The notes beneath the pieces were generated by a model that worked only from the letters and a program-made list of their open reading frames with translations, ran no database searches and had not been told where the DNA came from. Positions 46,601 to 61,258 of a stretch of 64,000 nucleotides of DNA are shown in pieces. The position numbers and the translations under genes are program-made. Location of the stretch: NCBI RefSeq assembly GCF_963583255.1, contig NC_084804.1, positions 31,536,953-31,600,952 of the forward strand, given 5' to 3'. The stretch comes from Pyrus communis. Taxonomy: Eukaryota > Streptophyta > Magnoliopsida > Rosales > Rosaceae. How positions within the stretch are numbered: the stretch's first letter is position 1; every line of letters begins with the position of its first letter.

Positions 46601-48961
46601 GTAAGGTCTACAGCCAACTGTTGGCTAAGGTAGCCTGCTGGGAGGTCAGGTGATTGAGCCACTGAAGAAATCGACCAACTATGTTGGTTGACCTCCATTC
46701 CAGAAAAGTTCTGGTTTTGGTTCTTCTCTTTTGACAACGTGTCTTGTCCAACTCCCATTTACTTGGGAGTCCCCCTTACTCCTAGGGTCCAAGATATAAG
46801 TGAACTAGTTTTAGTCAAAGTACTAGGCTATCTAGCCAGTCTAAGCTTATAGTGTGGTAAACTCTCCTATAAGCAAGCTCTTGCAATAATTTGATATTAT
46901 ATTGATCGAGGCCTTCAAGCTTCTTGCAGATGCTCATGATGTCGTCAATCAATACCTAAATCTGGATCTAAGTCTTTCATGAAATTTGCAAATTTTATAG
47001 GCCTTTTCTTTTGGTTGGAAAAGTTCTAGACCTACCTCATGGTGTCAAAATTATTTATTTTTGAATACAATAAATCATAAAGATAAACAAATTGACTAAT
47101 TTATAGTAAACATAAAGTGAATAGAAATTTTTATATCGTTGGGATGAATTAAGGGGTATCAGTAAAGTTGTTATTGTCATGTTCCCCGTGCTGTATAATT
47201 AGATGCAGGACTTGCTATGTTTGGAGGTTGATTTGTCCATGTGAGATAGGCAACAACAACAACAACAAAGCCTTTTCCCACTAAATGGGGTCAGCTATAT
47301 GAATCCTAGAACACCACTGTGCTCGGTTCTGTGTCATGTCATCCGTTAGATCCAAGTACTCTTAAGTCTCTTCTTAAAGTCTCTTCCAAAGTCCTTCTAG
47401 GTCTTCCTCTACCCCTGCGGCCTTGAACCTTTGTCTGTAATCACATCTTCTAACTAGAGCGTCAGTAGGCCTTCGTTTCACATGTCCAAACCACCGTAAA
47501 CAATTTTCTCTCATCTTTCCTTCAATTTCGGCTACTCCTACTTTACCTCGGATGTCCTCATTCCTAATCTTATCCTTTCTCGTGTGCCCATACATCCAAC
47601 GAAGCATTCTCATCTCTGCTGCATCTATTTTATGTACGTGTTGATGCTCACCGCCCAACATTTCGTGCCATAAAGCATTGCCGGCCGTATTGCCGTCCTA
47701 TAAAATTTTTTCCTTGAGCTTCAGTGGCATATGACAGTCACACAACACGCTGGATGCACTCTTCTACTTCATCCATCCAACTTGTATTCTATGGTTGAGG
47801 TCCCCATCCAACTCTTCGTTCTTTTGCAAGATAGATCCTAGGTAGCGAATGCGGTCGCTCTTTGGTACTTCCTGATCTCCAATCCTCACCCCTAACTCAT
47901 TTGAGCCTCCGTTTGCACTGAACTTGCACTCCATATACTCTGTCTTTGACCAACTTAGGCGAAGACCTTTAAATTTCAACACTTCTCTCCAAAGGTTAAG
48001 CTTCGCATTTACTCTTTCCTGAGTTTCATCTATCAACACTATATCGTCTGCAAAAAGCATACACCAAGGAATATCATTTGGAATATGTCCCGTTAACTCA
48101 TCCATTACCAATGCAAAAAGATAAGGACTTAAAGATAAGCCTTGACATAACCCTACTGTTATGGGGAAGCTTTCGGTTTGTCCTTCATGAATTCTTATGG
48201 CAGTCCTTGCTCCATCATACATATCCTTTATAGCTTGGATATACGCTACTCGTACTCCATGTGAGATAGGCCATGATAATTAAACCTTATTCAGTTAGAT
48301 TGCAGCGGATGTTTCTGTTGGACCTATCATGATGGTTTGTGTTTTTTCACCCGACAGCTATAGAATTTAATAACTTGACTAACAATATTGTCAATATGTT
48401 TGAAGAGAGCTTTTAGATAAACATCAAGTATATATCTACTTAGAATTGCTTTCTTACATGTATTTATGTGTTGTCCCTGTCCAAATAAAAATATGATGAA
48501 TTAAATTGATTTTCATCATGCTAACTTGTGTACCTTGTTGTATGGTCACTTTGTTTGCTGCGTTTATTATAATAATAAAATAGAGCTTTGTTGCACATAG
48601 AAAAGGCATCACAATTGTGACCAAATCAAGATACACATAAACGGAACATCTGATCCCATTGGTTTATAGTGTAGTTGACATCCTAATTAATGCAGGTCAT
48701 ATTTTAACCGTTTGGTTACAACCGAACATCTTGGACTGTCAGAAATCTGTTTTTCAATTTAACGCATGACAGCTTTTCTTGAAATGTTTTCGTTGTAGTA
48801 ATCGATAGCTGCTCATTTTGTTTTTCCAGGCTGGCCTTGCTCTGGGAGATCTCAAGTCCGTCAAGGATCTCTATGATTTTAAAACTCTGTTTGTGCTTTT
48901 CCTCATTGGTTCTGTGATTATACTTCCAACCGTTTTGAAGAGGAAGCGAATCTATGAATGA
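43607..48961 (+). CDS. TMEM41-like VTT/DedA-domain membrane protein
   Basis: Four coding exons: 43607-43863, 45139-45409, 45491-45661 and 48830-48961, all GT-AG and in frame, giving 276 residues. The hydrophilic N-terminus (1-41) is followed by a membrane segment (about 43-63). The VTT (SNARE-associated Golgi/DedA) domain follows: [20 protein letters not shown], then [17 protein letters not shown], then [20 protein letters not shown], then [15 protein letters not shown]. The protein ends in a last hydrophobic segment and a basic KRKRIYE tail. Animal TMEM41B and VMP1 are ER phospholipid scramblases acting in lipid mobilisation and autophagy. The plant protein is annotated as SNARE-associated Golgi family, and its exact role is unproven. 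Arabidopsis At1g71940 is the likely orthologue. Intron 3 is 3.2 kb and hosts a LINE. Confidence 0.9.
47252..48255 (-). mobile_element. 5'-truncated RTE-type LINE in intron 3, with 16-bp target duplication
   Basis: Perfect 16-bp direct repeats TCCATGTGAGATAGGC flank the unit at 47236-47251 and 48256-48271. On the minus strand it encodes the RT core with [20 protein letters not shown] and [14 protein letters not shown] (FADD active site), then a later segment [19 protein letters not shown] and [13 protein letters not shown], which follows RT in RTE-like plant LINEs. The 3' end, at the left, finishes in a (TTG/CAA)n tail at 47251-47268. A frame change separates the two coding parts. Confidence 0.88.
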
Positions 48962-49794
48962 AAGTTCAGGTGTTGAGGACTCCATTCCATACTTCTGTCC
49001 AGAAGGCGGCTCATGTAGTCTGACAGCTAAATAGTGCAAATGTTACAATACGGTGAAGCTTAATTTTTCCAGGACCCAGAAGGGAGTGTCTGTTTTTCGA
49101 TATAGGCTCTTCAAAGCATTCTTTACTAGGTAATGTATTGTTACAGAGTTAAAAATGATGTTTCGAAAGTTGCTGTGCGAAAATATTTATGAATTTATCA
49201 TTGCTTTAGGCTCATGTAACATTGATAGTCCTTGTAACATGGTTTACAAATATATAGCAAATCTCATATTTTTTTTCCAATGCGGTTGCCCTTTTTGTTA
49301 GTTGGAACTGCTATACTTTTCTATATGGTTAACCATTTCAGGTCCAGTGGAAGTTTGAAAAAGTGTTGATTTATACGTTTTTAAGTTGTAACTGAATGCA
49401 ATGAGGATGATATGTGGAAATTGAAATGGTTAAATATTAAGGAAATTGTGATTCAAATGGGATTGGAGAAATTTTTGTATACAGCAGTGGGACGAGTTTC
49501 CTCATACGTACTTGCCAGGATTGCTTTGGATCGTTGGCTAATTATTTACTATCGGACATTGTTGACCTCCTGCCAAAGTCACCTATGTTGGAAAGGTCGT
49601 CTGCGGTTCAAACAACAGCGTTTAAAGATGAAAGAACATTTTGGGTTTAAAAACTTCACAAAACATCAATCTTCAGAAAATAGCGTTAAAAGATTCTTCT
49701 ACAAAAGTTGCTTGAGCAATCTTTCCCAGAACTCTATGTTAATGATTCTCCTACAAAAGCGGCTTGAGCCATCTTTCACAAAAAGCTGTTAAAA
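48962..49794. other. 3' UTR of the TMEM41-like gene and intergenic
   Basis: Probable 3' UTR follows the TGA. 49690-49794 carries 'ctcctacaaaag(c/t)...ttgagc' phrases that repeat the sequence just before the copia LTR remnant and recur inverted at 54460-54530. Confidence 0.4.
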
Positions 49795-49870
49795 CAACTT
49801 GAGGGGGGAGTTAATTAGGTTCATTGAACAATTAGGCTCATTAAATCCTATACATAGGTTTGTTGACTCT
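49795..49870 (+). mobile_element. Ty1/copia relic: polypurine tract and LTR start
   Basis: AACTTGAGGGGGGAG followed by an LTR start (gttaattaggttcattgaac, aattaggctcattaa). The same join appears in reverse at 54400-54460, identifying one copia family. No internal genes remain here. Confidence 0.6.
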
Positions 49871-50195
49871 TCTACAGTAGGTTCATTGTGGCCAAGGGAG
49901 GCTGAAATGCCCTGTGAGTTTTCCCGACCCCCGGAAAGGGTGGATAACCGTGACTTGCCACCAGTTGTCCCCCTTTTTAAAGAGAAAAAAACCAAAACAA
50001 GTCAAATTTTTCTCTCCAAAAGACAATTAGCAATGAGATTACCCCGTATTAAGCTCTAACAAGGCCACTTTGTATACATACAAAGCAAAACCCTTGGAAT
50101 TAATCAGGCAGCACAAGATTAAGAAACGTAAGCTATTCATCAGTTCCTTTTACAAATTGAATGCTTACAAGAAATTGCATTTCTCTGTTACTATC

Positions 50196-53821
<3,626 letters not shown>

Positions 53822-54240
53822 TCTTTCGACTCGATTCTCCGATGACGATGAATTTCTTCTGATTTTTTTAGTTTTTTATTTTTATTTTTGATTTGTGATT
53901 CGATCGTTTTCCATGCTTCTCCTTCGCCTCTGAAACTGTTATTTCTGTTTGTTTCTATATCTCTCTCTTCTTTCTCTCTCCTTGTGTGCTTGTGGATTAT
54001 GGTTGAGCACTATACGACCACTCTCCCTCAATTGTTATTTATCATTATTATTTATATTAATATTTTGTTTCTTGGTGGGGAAGTAAGATTGGAGAGAGGG
54101 AGAGGATGTGAGTTTGTTAAATTTGTTTGTTTTGTGGTGTAACGAACCGTATTCAGCTTCGGCTTTGTTGCGCGCGCCTTCTCTCTCTCCTCTCCTCAAC
54201 CCACATTCGTTCCCTCCACGTTAGCAATTCATAAATACGA
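53822..54240 (-). promoter_or_regulatory. 5' UTR and promoter region of the CPK gene
   Basis: Upstream of the ATG (minus strand) lie pyrimidine/purine-rich stretches (gagagaaagaagagagaga near 53960-53985 and again at 54180-54200) typical of plant 5' leaders. No definite TATA box. Confidence 0.35.
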
Positions 54241-54399
54241 CAAAGGAAGAAAATTCCTCTATTAACTTGACATCCGACTGTAGAAAAACGTATTTGGCGC
54301 GACTTAACTTTCATTCATCCTCAAATGTATAATAATATACATACGTATCGTTTAGTCCTTTATATAATGAACTTAATGTAGAAGAGTTAATAAATCTAT

Positions 54400-54915
54400 G
54401 TAAAACAATTAATGAGCCTAATTGTTCAATGAACCTGATTAACACTCTCGTTCAAGTTGGATAGAAATTGCTTTAACATATTTCTGTGAAAGTTGATTCA
54501 AACTACTTTTGTAGGAGAGCGGAGAGGCTTTTAACACTCCATCTCAAGTTGGAGAATGAAGGTAGAGAACTCCCAATTTGCGTATCATAACCAAGAACTT
54601 CTCCTTGCCAAAGGCTTTGTAAAAACATCTCCTAGCTATTGCGAAGATGCTTTATGTCGAGTAGCAATCGTGCCATCAATTATCTTGTCTCGAATAAAAT
54701 GGCAATCCATCTCACTATGTTGTGTCCTCTTTTTAAAAACTAGATTTGCCGCTATATGTAAACCAGCTTGATTACCACAATATAAACGTGAAACTCCTGA
54801 ATAAGTCAACTGTAAATCTTCCAATAAAAATCTCAATTATGTGACCTCATAACAAAGTGTCTGCCATTGCCTTATACTCAACCTCAGTAGAGGATAAGGA
54901 AACGGTCTTCATGAC
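54400..54915 (-). mobile_element. Ty1/copia relic: RNase H end, polypurine region and LTR start
   Basis: On the minus strand, 54910-54560 encodes TVSLSSTEVEYKAMA (copia RNase H) and QHSEMDCHFIRDKIIDGTIA, then an untranslated stretch, then GAACGAGAG and the LTR start (gttaatcaggttcattgaac) at 54436-54400. It is the same family as the relic at 49795, in the opposite orientation, on the other side of the CPK gene. Confidence 0.75.
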
Positions 54916-56422
54916 AACTTGGGGGCCAATTGACATGATTCTTTTTCCTTCCTTCCCTATTTGTAAGTTCTTTGATTTCTTCTTTAACCTATTTATATTA
55001 AGTACACAAGCTTTAAGTCGAATATTTCATTTACAAGTGATGAGGAATTGTCACTACACAGTGATACCAATAAACATTACACTTTCTTTTGAGTAAATTG
55101 AAAAGGAGTAATTGTTGTTTACCCTCTAAACTATCACCAAATTATCAGTTTACTCCTCAACTAATTCTTTAGCCAATTTGCCAATTTTTACCTTCATTCA
55201 ATTTTTTATTAAACAGTGTGGCATGCCAAGTACGGGTGCAATTTGAGTTGGGTCAACCCGAATTCATCCATGTCCAACCTGATTTCATAATCAATCAGGC
55301 CGATTAAAATAAAGTAAAAACTCGTTCAAACCCAACCCAACCTCAACCCGATTACTATTAGGTTGAGTTGGGTGATGCTCTGCCCACTAATGAACCAAAC
55401 CCAACCTAGTTTCTAGTCCGAATTGCTCATGCATATATTACTCATCCCACTTCATAATATATAAGTTAGGTGCAAGTTTGGGAGGGCTATACTTGAAGTT
55501 TGTTGTTTGATTTTCATTTGAACAATAAATGATAGTGTTGCTTTTACATTTCTTTTGGTTGAAAATTTGGTATTGTCTTGTAACTTAATTTCAACTTTAC
55601 AATGACATCACATGCTATTTGGTTTATCTTTTGTATGGATGATGATGTGTAAAATTGAATTTTAAGTCATTTTGATATTATTTGGTTCAGAATTTGAAAT
55701 TTATCTTATACAATAATGTTTTACAAGATTGACCTTTATATGAGCAAATCTAAAAACCGAGTAAGCTTGAACTCAATTTAAACCTGAACCTGAATAAACT
55801 CACATGAATCCGAACTCAACCCAAGCCCGATTAGAAATGTTGGGTTAAGGTTTGGTTGAGCTTCTTTCCATTGAATAATGACACATTGGCATCTTGGTGT
55901 TGAATAATGACATCATCACCTAGGCTAAACCTCTTCCGAATAAATTGAGAGCAACTTAGATGGACCGGCTACACCTGGCATCCAGTTCAATAACACAATA
56001 CCACAGCTGCTTTTCGTCTACTTCGATATTTTTCCATCACTTCATCTGAATCCTACCCTGCCCCCAACGATGATTGACCCAAAGCCTTCTCAAATTAAAC
56101 TAAAAACTTAGAGCCAGGGCCTGATGTTTGTAATCCGCACTGCAACCTTACAAATCATCTTTGGAACATATCTCATATTTTCCTAAGGAACCAGACATAC
56201 GCTCAAATTACTACCTCTGCAACTTAACTGGGAATTAATAATCTTCGAAATCTATATATACAACGTATCAAAGTTACATAAGTACGGCAATCTTAAACTT
56301 TTATTATGAACCTTATTACGCAAAGATTCACGGCATGCCAAGAGTAAACAAGTTTGTTGTCTTATACACCAAGGTGGATACTTGAGTTTAAAACATGTTC
56401 TTATGTATGGAGTTCAGTTCCT
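54916..56422. other. Intergenic repeat-rich DNA
   Basis: No gene. 55200-55880 is rich in 'cccaacccaacc/gggttgagttgggtt' inverted phrases that pair across about 400 bp (55250-55440 with 55740-55860), the style of a hAT-like non-autonomous element. The remainder is featureless. Confidence 0.4.
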
Positions 56423-58368
56423 CTACTGCAGCTTTCCCGGTCCTGAGTGTAGCTGGAGTGTCCTGCTTGGTACAACCTGAAGGACCCCAGGTAGCTCTGC
56501 CAATATCGAGTAGACAACAAAAAAATTGAGTATTTATTTCTAAGAATCCAAAACTGGCTAGTTTACCGGACTCATAACTTGCATAAAAGATCTATTGCTG
56601 TAATTCAATAGTCAGTAAAACGCCTAAAAGTGTGCATAATTGAGAAATGGCTTTGTCTAAAATGGTTTTCCTCTTCACTTGTAAATGAGAGGTCTTAGGG
56701 TCGATTCTCGCCAAGTACAAATTTGAACCACATTATTGCTAGCCCATTGTGAGGCTTAGCCCACTTCATTACCCCCTTAGTGTAGATAATATCGTTTGTT
56801 CAAAGAAAAAAGGTTCTTTCCCTTTTGTTTTCTGTTTATTTTTTGAAGGAGAAACGACTTCAACTCACTTTTGCAATGCACATGCCTTAAAGTTTTCCTA
56901 GCATCAATCAACAAATTACTCATATACATTCATCATCTGCCATAGTAAATAGATGAAATACCAAATTTGACCTAAAATGTGAAAAGCGAATTCATATCAA
57001 TGCCAGCCTAGAGACATAAACAAAATGCCATGACACTTTACAATATGAAAGCCTATGCAACATTTGTCATGTGTTTAATGGTAATAATACCCAACAAAAA
57101 CAACGACAACAACAAGAAAAGGGATACAGTGCCAGCCATCAGTACTGAGCATGACCAAGAAGCATTGTACAGCCTAAGTTAAGCAAAAGTAAACTCTAAT
57201 AATGTGAATCAACAAGGAAACAGTAGGTGTTTTACCAATTGGACACTCGTAGGGGCAACAATAGTAGTATAAAACTTCTTTTATAAAGATAACATATAAA
57301 AAATTACATAAGCTAACTTTGAATTGTTTAGAAGTTAGAACCACAAAGACTCTTAATCAACAACAGGATAAGAGGATTATAGAGATTATATAACCAATGA
57401 CAAACAGTAAAAACATGATTTGAGGTTCTATTTATTTTATTTCCTCAAGTTTGGGTATGTCAAATTTAGCATATTATGAATTTCACGGGCGTGAAACTTT
57501 GGAGTGTGTGAGGGACTTTGAAGTTTCATGGAACCTAGGCTAAATTTGTCAGGAATGCACGACAAAAATTAGAGGAGGGACTAAAAGATGACTAGATATA
57601 ATCAATACATTTGAGAGATTGCTCAAATGACTCCATGAAAGGTCATTTTGAAAGCCCCCTGTTAAGTGTCTTTGTAGCGCATTTGTAGTGTTTTAGTAGT
57701 AGCTTTGTGGTGTTTGACTAGTTCACTAGTAGTGTTCTCGTAGTGCATTTTTAACAATTTAGTCAATGTTCCTTGGGACTTTGGTCTAAACATAGGGTTA
57801 AAGTCCACATGGAATAAGGACCCAGTAGTGTGAGCAAAACTGAAACTTTAAGGCCTTGTTTGGTCTAGAGCATTGAATTGGAATGGATAAGAAATTCTTT
57901 TCAAAGTATATTGAAGGAAGAAATGAAAAAATAGTGACCAACTTAAACGTAGCAGAGGGATTACTCAAGAAGAAAACTTATCGGTCCCAATCCTCCCCAA
58001 AATGGTAGGATTAGAGGGTTTTCCATTACAATCTCCTAGACCAAATTAGTCCTAAGATTCTGAACATGCCAGAAAGTGATAACAATAAACAAGCAAAGAA
58101 TACCCACAACTGTAGAAACAGATGCGGTCGGGGGTCCAAAACAAAGCTGAAAGAAACCCACAGAGGCTAACCTATCAATCACTACACACCCTATTCCCCA
58201 GTAGAAAGAATCGATAGGCTACCGGGAACTGAGAGATCAACTTTAAAAATCGACTCCTTAAGCTTGAAACATTCATATTAACCATGTGAAAGAGGAGTAC
58301 AAGGGATGGGATAGATAAACAACATTTGCTAGGAAAACCTTCATCATCAACACTACAAAAAAAAAGGG

Positions 58369-58411
<43 letters not shown>

Positions 58412-58821
58412 TAACTTGAAATTTGGTCGACCTGCTGAGGAGTGAGCTTAGCGGAGAATCCACTGGCAGCCGTCTTGTAACTGTATACAAGAGCCTCCCT
58501 CGCTGCCTCCTCACTGTATGTATAAATGTATGCATATCACAAATTCACACAAATTCATTTTTCTTTGGTTTTCCCAGGAAACAAACAGTAGATAAAGGAT
58601 TGAGAGAGAAACCTGCCGAGGACGGTGGCTAGGGTTCGGATGTGGTAGGACTCAGGCTCCTCATTTTCGAGAGGGCGCTCGGTGTAAATGATGTGGACCG
58701 CTGTTTCGGAAGAAGCAGCAGCGACGGATTTGGGAGCAGATTCGTCGGCCATAGCGAATACAGAGAAGATGATGAGATTCAGAAGCAAAATTGAAGACAG
58801 GAAAGCCTTGGAGCTTATCAT
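56423..58821 (-). CDS. SPI-1: Subtilisin-propeptide-like (inhibitor I9) protein
   Basis: Three coding exons on the minus strand: 58821-58613, 58513-58416 and 56496-56423, GT-AG and in frame, giving 126 residues. Residues 1-24 form a hydrophobic signal-type leader ending near FSVFAMA. The I9 fold follows: AVHIIYTERP, SYHIRTLATVLGSEEAA, ALVYSYKTAASGFSAKLTPQ, then LPGVLQVVPSRTLQLHSG. This is the propeptide fold of plant subtilases without any protease domain. Stand-alone proteins of this type (Arabidopsis SPI-1, At1g71950) inhibit subtilases. The leader suggests secretion or endomembrane entry, where subtilases act. Intron 2 is 1.9 kb and carries repeats. Gene name is by similarity. Confidence 0.9.
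56640..56815 (+). mobile_element. SINE-like repeat in intron 2 of the I9 gene
   Basis: Contains 'gagaggtcttagggtcgattctcgcc', close to a Pol III B-box context (GGTTCGAnnCC), then 'attattgctagcccattgtgaggcttagccca...cccttagtgtagataatatcgtttgttc' and an A-rich end. I know this style from Rosaceae SINEs. The exact ends are not defined. Confidence 0.45.
57853..58053. mobile_element. MITE in intron 2 of the I9 gene
   Basis: Left end ccttgtttggtctaga is matched in inverted form by ctagaccaaattagtcc at the right. About 200 bp, no coding potential. Confidence 0.5.
58373..58409. repeat. (GA)n microsatellite beside exon 2 of the I9 gene
   Basis: About 18 GA units ending 6 bp from the exon 2 donor (58415/58414). 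On the gene's strand it is a CT tract just inside the intron. Confidence 0.95.
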
Positions 58822-59097
58822 TCCTTTTTATACAATTAAATCACAATTTCAATTTGGGAAAATTCCTTATGGCAATTTAGGATATGACTTAGCTGCTAAG
58901 ATATCCGCGTGTGTTTGGTAACTCCGTCTCTTTCTTTGGCTTTTCTGCCTTGCCTAGTTGTCTTTGCCTCTTTGGCCTGCACCTTGGAAGTTGGAAATGG
59001 AACCTTCTTCCTTATCCTTTCTTTCCCTTTTTTTTGTTTACCTTCTATTTTATTTCCTTTGCTTGAGTTTTCTCCAATGCGCTTCAAAATTACACAT

Positions 59098-60850
59098 CTA
59101 AGGTTATCTCCAACCGATCCGGCCAAAAGGTTTTAAGGTTAAAAATAGCTCGAAATAACACAACAACCGTCTTCAACCGAGGACTAAGCCAAACGACTCG
59201 TGGGCCCCATCGGGCCAAAAATGGAAAAACAGGCCAACTGGTTGGCCAAGAGCAACCAACCAGCCCCGGGCCGACCTAATTGTTTGAATGCAATGCTAGC
59301 TAGCGTCATGCTAACACCTGGTTACCACTGCATTTGAATTTTTTCTTTTTAAACAAATTAAAAAAAAATTCTAATTTTTTTCCTATAAATACCTAAGCTA
59401 TTCCTACACCATTTCTCACATAATTTTCACCATTCCATACTATCTTACCTCATTTTATTTCAATTCTTCACATTCTATTCTCTTATCTCTTCTAATAATC
59501 TTTCCTTCAAATTTTTTCAATAATTTTCAAATGGCCACATCTACAATGAAATGTTGGGCTTGGACCTAAAAAAAAGATGAAGCTCTTTTCAGGGCTTATA
59601 GATGGGGCTTGGAAGATAGTGTGAAGGGGAGTCCTCGAACAAGTGAGGGTGTTTGGACTTGTATGTCCAAAAAGTACTATGAGTTTTACGAAGGCACCAT
59701 TCCACCGAATTCCCAAAACCACGAGAGTTGTTCTTCAAGATGGAAAAACCATCTTCATCCAAGTTTGAATAAATGGCATCAAGCAGTGGTAAAGCCCGGA
59801 AGCAAACATAAAAGCGGAGCCAATTACTATGACGAAGTAAGTGTTTTCACAAGTTATTTTAAATATTTAATTATATTACATTTAATTTCATAAATTAATT
59901 TCCTTTAATTTTGTAATTATATTTTCTAGGTACGCCAAGTGGAGGAATTATATATGGAGGACAACTCGAAACCATTTAGTCATCACGGTTGTTGGAAAAT
60001 TTGTAAAGGGTGAGTGTTATTTCAAGATCCACCTCAAGAAAGATTTGGTCCTACACTGTTGTTCAGAAATGTTTCCTCAAATGCAGTTGGGAATGAACAA
60101 GGATCTTCTACCATTCAAAAAACAAAGGTAGAAAATCTGTCTCTGGGTGAATCTTCCATACCGAGGGCTACAGGACGAAACAAAGCCCGAAAGTTGAAGG
60201 AAAAGGGCAAGGCAAAGGATGATTTAGCCTTTCAACAGGAAATGATGTCCTCATTGCGAATAATGGCGGAGCAAAATGCCCTTGCCGCGGAAGAAAGGAA
60301 CCGTAGGTATGAAGAACCGGCAAAACAAATACTAGAAGAGATGGATGATAGGAACATGCAAGGGAACACTTTAGATTACACTCAAATGAGTAAGGCATAT
60401 TTTGATAGGAAAAAGAGGGAAATTATGGCCCAACAAGAGTTGTTTACATCCGACTATACTCTTACAATGGCAGATGAAGATGATGATTATAGTCTTTAAA
60501 TTGAAGTTGTTGTAGTCTTTAATCTTTAAGTTGTAGTTTTTAAATTTAAGTTGTTGTAGTCTTTAAATTTAAGTTGTAGGTTTTAAAATGAAGTATGGCA
60601 ATTTTTAATTTAAGTAATCATATTGATTCAATTAAAATAATAAATTATGTTTGGCTTATGGCCCTTTGGCCCCCTCGGTTGGAAATGGTTTTTTTGTCAC
60701 ATGGCTATGTTTGGTCTATGGCTCTTTAGCCCACTCGGTTGGAGATAGTATAAAATATGGCATGGCACTGTTCATTAAAATATAATTTGTTGGAGGACTA
60801 TAGGACTAAGGGAAGCCCTCTAGCCCTCCTTCGGTTGAAGATGGCATAAG
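59098..60850. mobile_element. Harbinger-like element carrying ORF1 only
   Basis: Inverted end phrases: ggttatctccaaccga at the left (59102) and tcggttgaagatggcataa at the right (60831-60848). A second inner 'ctcggttggagatagta' lies near 60736 and 'ctcggttggaaatgg' near 60675. The single gene inside is the Myb/SANT-type ORF1 of PIF/Harbinger elements; no DDE transposase is seen. Exact termini and target duplication are not established. Confidence 0.55.
59531..60499 (+). pseudogene. NAM-associated / SANT-like ORF1, two in-frame stops
   Basis: Frame from ATG 59531 with a TAA at 59567, then ALFRAYRWGLEDSVKG, FWTCMSKKYYEFYEG-like and SCSSRWKNHLHPSLNKW (SANT/Myb-like DNA-binding region). A GT-AG intron (59837-59939) preserves the frame. 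After it come HHGCWKICKG, a TGA at 60011, and a lysine-rich 'NAM-associated' C-terminal region with a coiled coil (KQILEEMDDRNMQG) ending DEDDDYSL. Such proteins are often annotated 'glutathione S-transferase T3-like'. They work with a Harbinger transposase. The stops make this copy a pseudogene. Confidence 0.75.
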
Positions 60851-61258
60851 TTAAACAAGAGCCATTAGATACTATTTGAGTATTCGATCTAACGACGCTT
60901 ATTCTGATGTGTAACTTAAACGTACATTTTTTTCAATGGCATAGCCTTCCACAAGGCCAAGGTGGGCTATAGCCCAGCGAGGTTTTCTGTAAGGGTATTG
61001 TTATCCATGCACTCATTTTTACTTCTCACACACCCCTCTCAATTTTCGGTTGTTTGAATCAAATGAATTGAAGATGATCACTGACAAAAAATTAATAAGG
61101 TTGTGTTGAAGGTAAAAATGGGTTTGTGAATAGTAGCTATTCTTTTGTAAACTCATGCTTATAGCCTACTCAATTTCAGGACAGATTATTATGTAATGTA
61201 TATTTAGTAGAGGATAGTTAGTAAATAATACATTTTATGCTAAAAATTACAAATTAAT
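60851..61258. other. Intergenic, no gene recognised
   Basis: Repeat-like AT-rich DNA with a 'tctcacacacccctctcaattttcggttg' phrase, found in small dispersed elements. Nothing coding. Confidence 0.4.
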
